Assembly: GCA_965370435.1 (NCBI GenBank) | Contig: CBDUUP010000024.1 | Location: 1 to 20,989, forward strand | Length of the DNA: 20,989 bases | Origin: CBDUUP01 sp965370435 | GTDB taxonomy: Bacteria > Chloroflexota > Anaerolineae > Anaerolineales > UBA11579 | Reading direction: 5' to 3' | Shown here: positions 15,288-20,989 of the stretch, piece after piece | How the letters are laid out: each line of letters begins with the position of its first letter | How positions within the stretch are numbered: position 1 is the first letter of the stretch | Translations under genes and position numbers: made by a program | The notes under the pieces: model-generated | Told to the model about the DNA's origin: nothing | What the model saw: only the letters and a program-made list of their open reading frames with translations | Databases searched by the model: none

Positions 15288-15944
15288 TTATGGGTCTATA
15301 GTGAACACCCCCCCGCAGCTTGAGACCTGAGTGTATCGGGCCGCTAATCCGGCGGCATGCAGGGCCGCCAGGCTTTCGTCGGCGGCCCAGTAGAATTCAT
15401 CCTCGTCCCAGAGGTCTTGCCAGCCTTGCCGGGCCTGGGCGCGGGATTGGAGCGTCTCGAAGGCGATGTCGGCGATGACGATGCGCCCGCCGGGTTTCAG
15501 GTGGTGGTTGGCTATTTTTTCTACTAGATGGACTTTGGCCTCCAGGTTGAATTCGTGGAAGAGGTATGCGGAGACCACCCGGTCAAAGCGGCGCTGCAAA
15601 ACCGGCGGCCAGGGCTTGGAGATGTCGGCCTGGATGAAGATAGCCTCCGGGAGGCGGGCCTGGGCTTTTTCCAGCATCTTGGGGGAGAAATCGGTCCCCC
15701 ACAGGGTGCAGCCCAGCACGACCAGACGAGCCGCCAGGTTTCCGGTGCCGGTCCCCAGGTCCAGAGCCGAGGCCGCGGAGGTCACTTGGGCCTGCTTGAC
15801 GACTTCATCCAGAACCCGGTCGTAGCCGTCGAAGGGGAATGCGCCCTCAGAACCGGATACCGCGCTGTCGTAGTCGTTGGCCCAGTTATCAAATAGCTGC
15901 TGGCGGTCTTTCATCGGGGGTAAGCTCTCCATGTTGGGGTTCAT
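15288..15944 (-). CDS. Class I SAM-dependent methyltransferase, YrrT-like
   Basis: A 218-residue cytoplasmic methyltransferase. The N-terminal LFDNWANDYD (17-26) resembles YrrT-type enzymes. Motif I is LDLGTGTGN (61-69), the acidic residue closing strand 2 is D85, ADI is at 106-109, and the post-III loop is LKPGGRIVIADI (149-160). The substrate is unknown; YrrT of Bacillus sits in a methionine-to-cysteine recycling operon, but no such genes are next to this one. The start overlaps the DUF1361 gene by 56 nt. In-frame ATGs at residues 5 and 11 (15932, 15914) are possible; the last would give 208 residues and a GGAG 12 nt upstream. Translational coupling is likely. Confidence 0.87.
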   Translation of the reverse strand: MNPNMESLPPMKDRQQLFDNWANDYDSAVSGSEGAFPFDGYDRVLDEVVKQAQVTSAASALDLGTGTGNLAARLVVLGCTLWGTDFSPKMLEKAQARLPEAIFIQADISKPWPPVLQRRFDRVVSAYLFHEFNLEAKVHLVEKIANHHLKPGGRIVIADIAFETLQSRAQARQGWQDLWDEDEFYWAADESLAALHAAGLAARYTQVSSCGGVFTIDP

Positions 15945-16623
15945 TCAAGCCGCGCACCGAGGCGAAGGTCAGGTAGCCGGCCAGCAGGAATGCGGTGACG
16001 GTGAGGGTGAAGGCGTAAAACTCTTTGTTGCTCAAGGGGTGGAAGATCTGGTCTGCGATGTCTTTCAGAATGGCCTGGGGGTTGGAGAAGATGTCCCAGC
16101 TATTCCACCGGGAGAAGCGTCCCAGGTAGATGCCCAGGCTCCCCAGAGTCAATGTCCATCCCACGAAAAGCCAACTCCAGACCGCCCCCAGGTAGGCGAC
16201 GACCACATTCTGCATGGTCCGCAGGGAGGCGAATCCCAGGAAGAGTCCCGTCCAGGCGTAGGTAGCCAGGAGCAGGATGTCATACCAAAGGGGGATGTGA
16301 GGGCGCGGCCAGAGGTGGAGGAAATCGGTCACGATGTAGGGGGCGTTGGGGAAGAAGAGCAGCCAGAGCGTGGTTGGGAGCAGGATGGCCCTCCACCGGT
16401 CCGGGTTTCGGGCGTGGAGGCTGGCCGCCCACAGGCTGCACAGGTAAGGAATCCAGGCCAGCAACAGATTCCAGGGCAGGTTGGCAAAGTTTGTGGATCC
16501 GCTCATCAAAACCCGGACCGCGAACATCCCCAACCCCAGGATGCTGTAGAGCAGCATGGGGTAGAAGGTGTGGCGGCGGAGAAAAGCGTAGACGCTCCGT
16601 AGTGAATTTATTAGGGTGTGCAT
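15889..16623 (-). CDS. DUF1361 integral membrane protein
   Basis: A 244-residue membrane protein of the DUF1361 family with seven or so hydrophobic spans. Conserved marks are NLPWNLLLAWIPY (48-60), LLFFPNAPYIVTDFLHL (88-104) and WYD (113-115). The biochemical role of the family is unknown. The N-terminus is basic and the C-terminal tail (about 225-244) is polar. It has the best ribosome-binding site in the window (AGGAGG, 5 nt before ATG) and is first in a two-gene unit with the methyltransferase. Confidence 0.88.
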   Translation of the reverse strand: MHTLINSLRSVYAFLRRHTFYPMLLYSILGLGMFAVRVLMSGSTNFANLPWNLLLAWIPYLCSLWAASLHARNPDRWRAILLPTTLWLLFFPNAPYIVTDFLHLWPRPHIPLWYDILLLATYAWTGLFLGFASLRTMQNVVVAYLGAVWSWLFVGWTLTLGSLGIYLGRFSRWNSWDIFSNPQAILKDIADQIFHPLSNKEFYAFTLTVTAFLLAGYLTFASVRGLNEPQHGELTPDERPPAAI

Positions 16624-16628
16624 GACAA

Positions 16629-16634
16629 CCTCCT
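16629..16634 (-). promoter_or_regulatory. Perfect AGGAGG ribosome-binding site
   Basis: AGGAGG on the minus strand, 5 nt from the DUF1361 ATG. It fixes that start, and contrasts with the weak or missing sites of most other genes here. Confidence 0.8.
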
Positions 16635-16765
16635 AACGTGAATGCCGGTCAGAACCGCGGATGCCGACAGTCCTCCTCGGGTGAATTGTAATCTATGAAG
16701 ATGAGAGGGAGCTAAGTAGTTGGGCGATTGGGTGACAACGTAATCAGATACTTAAGTGGGGAGAG

Positions 16766-16779
16766 ACTAAGCGCTTAGT
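16766..16779. promoter_or_regulatory. 14-bp perfect palindrome, candidate regulator site
   Basis: ACTAAGCGCTTAGT is a perfect palindrome 143 bp upstream of the DUF1361 start. It shares the CTAAG core with the repeat tracts at 4779 and 5613, so it could equally be a repeat remnant. Confidence 0.35.
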
Positions 16780-16944
16780 TAAGATGATTTTTGTAAGTTT
16801 AGTTTGATGGATAAGGTATTGGTAGAATTTATTGGAACACGAAACAACTTCATATCCAACAACCTCCATAAAATGTCATTCCTATCGCCCCACAGCGCAA
16901 ATGGCGCGGTTCATTGGGGAAGAAACCGGAAAAAACAAAAAACG

Positions 16945-17020
16945 TTTATCCGCGAATAACGCTAATCTCACGAATTTATTAAAGTTTTTATTCGCGTTAT
17001 TCGTGTTATTCGCGGATAAA
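16945..17020 (-). terminator. Long hairpin with T-rich tail behind the J-domain operon
   Basis: TTTATCCGCGAATAAC (16945-16960) and its exact complement (17005-17020) form a perfect 16-bp stem, extended inward by about 15 more positions with 10 matches. The loop is about 14 nt. On the minus strand the stem is followed by CGTTTTTTGTTTTTTCC (16944-16928), as expected for intrinsic termination, 88 nt past the last J-domain gene. Both arms are built of 9-bp units (ATTCGCGTT, ATTCGTGTT, ATTCGCGGA on the plus strand), so it is also a repeat element. Confidence 0.55.
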
Positions 17021-17036
17021 TAAGTTTTTAGTTTTT

Positions 17037-17052
17037 CTTCGTGCCTTCGTGG
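17037..17052. repeat. Pair of 8-bp units of the CTTCGTG family
   Basis: CTTCGTGC and CTTCGTGG are in direct tandem, followed by a run of T. The same unit family occurs at 15245-15268, about 1.8 kb away. Confidence 0.65.
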
Positions 17053-17107
17053 TCAATTTTTTTCTAATGCGATCCCCTATTTCACCAACATTTACCTAAC
17101 CAAGCGC

Positions 17108-18187
17108 CTACTCCTCCGGGACGCGCAATTCAAAGTTATCGAATTCAACCACCATATGCTCGCCTGAGCCACCGGGGCTTGCCCCCAGACCGGCCAGCCC
17201 TTCTATGAGGCGGCTGTCCTCAACCTGAGCGACGTAATGGTCGTTGATGAAGAAAGTGAACATATCGCCCTGGGCCAGGATGGTGATGCGGTTGCTCTCC
17301 TCCGGTTTGATCCAGGTGGAAAACGTAGGGCTGAGGATGGAGATCCATTCCTGGTTGTACTGGATGCCAAATTCGTAGGCCCGGCTCCCGTCAATGTGGA
17401 AGTAGTAATAGTTGCCTCCCTCATCCAGGCGGAAGACCGCCCCGCAACCGCTGGATTTGCTGACCGCCGAGAACTCAACCTCTACGGTTAGATAGAAATC
17501 TCCGACCGGCTCCATGTTGGGATGGGTGTGCCAGATGGTCTTAACGTCGCTGTCAAGCGCCCATAGATATTTCTCCCCGTGGAGGGCGGTTTGGATGGAG
17601 AACTCCGAGCCTTCCTCCTCTCCCATGAACCAACCGGGGTCCGGCTGGGTGAAAGTTTCTGAGATTACCAGCGGCCACTCCTCCCCCTCGGCGGCGGAGG
17701 CAAAGGCCGATTCAACCTGAGCAGTAGCAGTCCCCGCTTGGTCATAGTCTGTTCCATACAAGGGGAGGGGCGTCATAATCCTGATCGGATTGCCCCGTAT
17801 CGGTGGATATGTATTGACCTGGGACACAGCCAGTACCCTGGCAAAAATAGAATAACAAAAGAAGCCCACACAACACACCACACCCACCAGGAGTCCCACC
17901 CCTCCGGCGATCAAGATGATGTTGGTTCTGCGCTGGTTGGACTGAGTTTTTGACTGGAGATCATCACCGTACTGATCGGGGTAGAGTAGCCGGTCAATGT
18001 CGGCCCGCTTGAAGGGGTCTTGCAAGGTGTGGAAAGCCCACTGGATATCTTCCCACCGTTCGGCCGCCGCCTCGCCGGAGTCTGCCTCCGGTCCGTATTG
18101 CTGGGCTAGACGCTCGTAGGCGGCGTTTATGGTCGCCTGGACGGCTTCTGGGTCTACGTTGAGTATCTGGTAAGGATTTTTTTCCAT
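17108..18187 (-). CDS. J-domain transmembrane protein with outer ConA-like domain, HPD lost (copy 1)
   Basis: A 359-residue protein, last of three tandem paralogues. An N-terminal J-like domain (1-68; NPYQILNVDPEA, AAERWEDIQWAF, LQDPFKRADID) is followed by a basic stretch (QRRTN), one membrane span (about 89-117), a low-complexity linker and a beta-rich domain (about 170-356) ending in VEFDNFELR. The C-terminal domain resembles the concanavalin-A-like/DUF1080 group (NYYYFHI, FTFFINDHYV). The positive-inside rule puts the J domain in the cytoplasm and the beta domain outside. The J-domain HPD tripeptide is replaced by G32-P33-E34, so stimulation of DnaK ATPase is not expected. It starts 17 nt after copy 2. 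No enzymatic residues were recognised. Confidence 0.85.
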   Translation of the reverse strand: MEKNPYQILNVDPEAVQATINAAYERLAQQYGPEADSGEAAAERWEDIQWAFHTLQDPFKRADIDRLLYPDQYGDDLQSKTQSNQRRTNIILIAGGVGLLVGVVCCVGFFCYSIFARVLAVSQVNTYPPIRGNPIRIMTPLPLYGTDYDQAGTATAQVESAFASAAEGEEWPLVISETFTQPDPGWFMGEEEGSEFSIQTALHGEKYLWALDSDVKTIWHTHPNMEPVGDFYLTVEVEFSAVSKSSGCGAVFRLDEGGNYYYFHIDGSRAYEFGIQYNQEWISILSPTFSTWIKPEESNRITILAQGDMFTFFINDHYVAQVEDSRLIEGLAGLGASPGGSGEHMVVEFDNFELRVPEE

Positions 18188-18204
18188 GTCGATCTCTCAA
18201 AGGA

Positions 18205-19275
18205 TTATGGCGTTGGGGTCGCTTCTTGTGCTGGAGCGCGCATTTCATAATTGTCGAACTCCACCACGCTTTCAGCTCCTGCCTCGTCGGCGCCCGCGAC
18301 CAGCCCGAGTATGCCGGTGGGGATGCGGTCCTCCCTGGCCTCCCCCACGAACTGGTCATTGATGAAGAAGTAAAAGCGCGGCCCCTGGGCGACCACCGTG
18401 ATGCGATTGATCTCGGTGGGGTGGATGCTGGACGAAAAGGTGTATTCCTGGACCGCGCCCCATTGGCCCCGGAGAAGGATTCGGAATCTGAAATATTGGA
18501 ATTGGGGGCGGATCTCGAAGTAGTAGTAGTTGTCATCGTCCAGGTAGCGCAGCAGCAGCCCATAATTCCCGCTTTCGTGGCCGCTGATCTGCTGGGCCTC
18601 AACGCTGAGGTAAAAATCACTCACTGCCTCCCGCTCAGGATACACGTACCAGATGAAAGATTGGAAAGCCTCCATTTCCCAGTGGTACACGCCCTCGGTG
18701 ATGGCCCAATTCATGAGGGCGTACTGTCCCTCATCGCGCCCCAGGAACCACTCATCTTTATTCTGGGCGAAGTCATCCGAAAAGACCCGCGGCCAGGATT
18801 CCGCCAGGCCCAGGGTTTCCAGAGCGGCTTGATGGATAGCAGTTTGCCGGGCTTGCAAGGCGGCATCCGGGGTGAAGGTTGCGGTAGGCAGCGCTGACTC
18901 CAGCCTCTCCGAGAGCAATGGGATCGCCAGCCCTGCGCCCAGGCAGATCAAGCATATGGCCGTCAGGGCCGCGGCTAGAACTACGCACACATTGGTTGAA
19001 GATGGCTTCCGCGGGGCTGCCTTCTCAGGGGAATCTTCCCCCTCCCTCCGGCCGTCGAATTGATCGGATGGCATTTGGACATCATATCCGGCCCGCCGAA
19101 CCGGGTCGCTCAAGACGGCATAGGCCCACTGGATCTCTTCCCACCGTTCAGCCGCCGCGTCGCCGGAGTCTGTGTCCGGGTGGTATTGCTGGGCCAACCG
19201 CCGGTAGGCCGCTTTGATGTCCTTCTGCCCGGCGTCGGGGTCTATTTGCAATATTTTGTAGGGATTCTTGGCCAT
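18205..19275 (-). CDS. J-domain transmembrane protein with outer ConA-like domain, HPD intact (copy 2)
   Basis: A 356-residue paralogue, counted from the ATG at 19275. That start aligns with MEKNPYQIL and MDKTPYQIL of its neighbours, lies 7 nt past the copy-3 stop, and has GAGAG overlapping that stop codon. A longer in-frame opening back to 19362 would overlap copy 3 and adds unrelated residues. The J domain (1-66) keeps H32-P33-D34. The span is at about 95-121, preceded by a basic segment, and followed by a TATFTP linker. The outer beta domain (about 160-347) has NYYYFEI, FYFFINDQFV and VEFDNYEMR, with a short TPTP tail. This is the only copy able, by motif, to act with DnaK. Confidence 0.88.
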   Translation of the reverse strand: MAKNPYKILQIDPDAGQKDIKAAYRRLAQQYHPDTDSGDAAAERWEEIQWAYAVLSDPVRRAGYDVQMPSDQFDGRREGEDSPEKAAPRKPSSTNVCVVLAAALTAICLICLGAGLAIPLLSERLESALPTATFTPDAALQARQTAIHQAALETLGLAESWPRVFSDDFAQNKDEWFLGRDEGQYALMNWAITEGVYHWEMEAFQSFIWYVYPEREAVSDFYLSVEAQQISGHESGNYGLLLRYLDDDNYYYFEIRPQFQYFRFRILLRGQWGAVQEYTFSSSIHPTEINRITVVAQGPRFYFFINDQFVGEAREDRIPTGILGLVAGADEAGAESVVEFDNYEMRAPAQEATPTP

Positions 19276-19282
19276 AAATCTC

Positions 19283-20413
19283 TCAAGGTAATGGCGGCAG
19301 CGGTGATGGCGGTATGGCTGTCTGCTCCGGTATATCCAGCGGTTCCGGCGTGCGAAGTTCAAAGTTGTCGAATTCGAACACGCTGGTTATCCCCGCATCG
19401 TAAGCGCCCACAACCAGCCCCACTTCACCGGTGGGAATGCGGTCATCATAGGCCTCGTCCACGTATTGGCCGTTGATGAAGAAGGTGAAATGATCGCCTT
19501 CGGCTGCTGCGGTGAGGGTGTTCACCCCTGAAGTGCGGATGGAGGCGGATGAGGTGTAGTCAATGACTGCGCTCCATTGTCCATTATGGAGAACGTAGAA
19601 ACTATAGCGTTGGTTCTGCGGTTGGACCTCGAAGTAATAATAGTTGTCATCATCTGCATATCGCAAGATCAGCCCATAATTCTCACTCTCCTGGCTGGTT
19701 ATACTTTGGGCTTCGACCTGACAATAAAAATCACCCACCGGCGTTCCCTCCAGGGTGTTGAACCAGAAAAATCCTTCTTTGGACACGGTTTCCCAGCGAT
19801 ACTTGCCTCCGCTGATGCTCCAGATGGCGCTGGCGTAGGTTCCATCCTCCTCGCCCAACTCCCAGCCGGTGCCCTCCGCGCTGGTGAAATTGTCGCCATA
19901 AACCAAAGGCCAGCCCGAGGCCAGGTTGAAAAGCGCCTGGGCGGTGCGCTGCGGGTCAGCCGTTTGGGTGGCGGTTGATTGGTTTGTGAGGACATCCTCG
20001 TAGCTGACAACAGTGGTGAGGGCCTCCTCAAGCTGTGTGTACCAGCCCCTCTGGAAGAAACTCACCATATTTCCCGCAAACATCACCGCCGCACAAATGC
20101 CAACAACCAGCAGCCAGGTCAGCGTGCGTGCGGGGATATTGGCGAGACCCTCGCGCAGCGGCTTGAGGAATTTCTGTATTTGGATTTCCCCGCCGATCTC
20201 TTCGATCGAAAATTGCCCGTCGTACATGGCCCGGGCCAGCGGGTTGCGAAGCGTGTTGTAGGCCCATTGGATCTCTTTCCAGCGTTCAGCAGCCTCGTAG
20301 CTGGAGTCTACGTCAGGGCGATAGGTTTCGGCCAGCCGGTCGTAGGCGGCCTTGATGGCTGCCTGATCGGCTTGGGGAGTGATTTGCAGGATTTGGTAGG
20401 GGGTTTTGTCCAT
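19283..20413 (-). CDS. J-domain transmembrane protein with outer ConA-like domain, HPD altered (copy 3)
   Basis: A 376-residue paralogue, first of the three in transcription order. The J domain (1-65; TPYQILQITPQAD, AAERWKEIQWAY) has R32-P33-D34 in place of HPD. The span is at about 99-119, after a positively charged segment. The outer beta domain (about 166-353) has NYYYFEV, FTFFINGQYV and FEFDNFELR, then a Pro-rich tail. It follows the edge gene by 28 nt and overlaps nothing if copy 2 starts at 19275. Its J region is the most diverged at the DNA level; copies 1 and 2 share long near-identical stretches there (around 18047 and 19137). Confidence 0.86.
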   Translation of the reverse strand: MDKTPYQILQITPQADQAAIKAAYDRLAETYRPDVDSSYEAAERWKEIQWAYNTLRNPLARAMYDGQFSIEEIGGEIQIQKFLKPLREGLANIPARTLTWLLVVGICAAVMFAGNMVSFFQRGWYTQLEEALTTVVSYEDVLTNQSTATQTADPQRTAQALFNLASGWPLVYGDNFTSAEGTGWELGEEDGTYASAIWSISGGKYRWETVSKEGFFWFNTLEGTPVGDFYCQVEAQSITSQESENYGLILRYADDDNYYYFEVQPQNQRYSFYVLHNGQWSAVIDYTSSASIRTSGVNTLTAAAEGDHFTFFINGQYVDEAYDDRIPTGEVGLVVGAYDAGITSVFEFDNFELRTPEPLDIPEQTAIPPSPLPPLP

Positions 20414-20441
20414 GAGTATGACTCGTTATTTTATGGCGTAA

Positions 20442-20989
20442 TTATGGAAATATAGGGTTGGCCTGGGATATCCACTCATTAAAAGAGAGCTTATCGTAGT
20501 AGAGCCGCTGCAGCAGTTGGTAGGAGGTTTCGGTCTCAAACCGGTTATCGCCATGGATCGACACCGAACCCAGAAAGATCGAAAAATCTTCCCCGCCTGC
20601 GAAAACAGCCGCCTCCTCCGGAGTTAATTGCTCGACAAATATTTCCGCCATCCCCAGAATAACGGCAAAATGCGCGTCGGGCTGGAAAGACGAGCTTCCC
20701 CAGGTGGTCATCATCTCGATCTCCAGCCGCTGACCATGTAGCCGGATAGAGATCACGTCCATGACATCAAACGTGTCCCACAACTTCCCCTCCACCCTCG
20801 CCAGGATTTCGCTGCGGAAGGCCTCCAGGTCGGTGATGGGGGTGGTGGTTGCGGTGGGAGTTCGGGTTGGTGTATTGGTTTTGGTGAGGGTGAGGGTTGG
20901 GGTGAAGGTAGAGGTGGGCGTCAAGGTGTTGGTTGCTGTGGCAGTGAGGGTGATGGTGGAGGTGCGCGTGGTTGTAGCCGTCGCCGTGG
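20442..20989 (-). CDS. Unknown protein with Thr-rich linker, cut by the window edge
   Basis: The reading frame is open to the right edge; a TTG at 20924 is only an internal possible start. Reading back from 20924 the frame continues with Thr alternating with Ala, Ser, Leu and other small residues. The visible part is a Thr/Pro-rich linker of about 50 residues, then a 127-residue C-terminal domain beginning DLEAFRSEI and ending QANPIFP. That domain has mixed helix/strand character (FDVMDVISIRLHG, LEIEMMTTWGSS) and I do not recognise it. Since such linkers normally follow a lipobox or a membrane span in this lineage, I infer that the domain is outside the cell. It is first, or at least upstream, in the J-domain operon (28 nt gap). 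Confidence 0.7.
   Translation of the reverse strand, partial: TATATTTRTSTITLTATATNTLTPTSTFTPTLTLTKTNTPTRTPTATTTPITDLEAFRSEILARVEGKLWDTFDVMDVISIRLHGQRLEIEMMTTWGSSSFQPDAHFAVILGMAEIFVEQLTPEEAAVFAGGEDFSIFLGSVSIHGDNRFETETSYQLLQRLYYDKLSFNEWISQANPIFP

Larger units (their letters stand above)
16624..17107. other. 484-bp repeat-rich intergenic region
   Basis: The only long gap between genes. From left to right it holds the DUF1361 leader, a CTAAGTAG plus two 8-mers TTGGGCGA and TTGGGTGA (16712-16735), a 14-bp perfect palindrome (16766-16779), about 150 bp with nothing recognisable (16780-16930), a long hairpin (16945-17020), an 8-mer pair (17037-17052) and the 3' leader of the J-domain gene. No tRNA or small RNA could be recognised. 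A plus-strand open frame at 16832-17023 is explained by the hairpin. Confidence 0.7.

Noticed and set aside
16832..17023. A 63-codon open frame on the plus strand
   Set aside because: Its second half is the translated hairpin repeat and the rest has no family resemblance, ribosome site or codon bias. It is explained by repeat DNA.
19276..19362. N-terminal extension of J-domain copy 2
   Set aside because: The added 29 residues overlap the end of copy 3 and match neither paralogue. The ATG at 19275 has a ribosome site and aligns with the starts of both neighbours.
17108..20413. Sugar hydrolase activity for the outer domains
   Set aside because: They resemble the ConA-like/DUF1080 fold, but I could not identify catalytic acidic residues shared by all three copies, so only a binding role is suggested.

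Overview
The window looks like a piece of a Chloroflexota (Anaerolineae-type) chromosome. The evidence is the overall gene set, Thr/Pro-rich 'TPT' linkers behind lipoprotein signals and membrane anchors, frequent weak or missing Shine-Dalgarno sites, and repeat-rich intergenic DNA. This is inference from style, since no ribosomal or marker gene is present. All sixteen supported protein genes lie on the minus strand, so transcription runs from high to low coordinates. No rRNA, tRNA, CRISPR array, transposase or phage gene was seen.

Right to left (transcription order): (a) 20989-17108 is an operon of four closely spaced genes: an edge-truncated protein with a Thr-rich linker, then three tandem paralogues. 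Each paralogue has an N-terminal J domain, one membrane span and an outer concanavalin-A-like domain. Only the middle paralogue keeps the HPD motif. A hairpin with a T-rich tail follows. (b) 16624-17107 is a 484-bp non-coding stretch of repeats and palindromes. (c) 16623-15288 encodes a DUF1361 membrane protein overlapping a YrrT-like methyltransferase. (d) 15071-12924 encodes a four-PAS diguanylate cyclase. (e) 12809-10542 encodes an M20 dipeptidase and, 3 nt later, a DUF1385 (YqhQ-like) membrane protein. (f) 10364-5717 is an apparent operon of an FHA protein, a large PAP2-PDZ-polytopic membrane-Ser/Thr kinase fusion, and a WD40 lipoprotein, preceded by an extended -10 promoter and an inverted repeat. 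(g) 5600-2147 encodes an ABC ATPase and FtsX/MacB-type permease. (h) 2049-85 encodes a CDF cation exporter with a manganese-type NDDD metal quartet and a D-cysteine desulfhydrase/ACC deaminase-like PLP enzyme.

The two most unusual protein systems are the kinase operon and the triplicated J-domain transmembrane operon. In the first, a lipid-phosphatase-like domain, a PDZ domain, a histidine-kinase-type membrane module and a Ser/Thr kinase are fused in one chain, with its likely phosphopeptide reader and an outer-surface beta-propeller next door. The most unusual DNA signal is between genes: most of the longer spacers contain degenerate tandem repeats with a period of 8 or 9 bp, in several unrelated sequence families, often folded into inverted pairs and filling the space from one gene's stop codon almost to the next gene's start codon.
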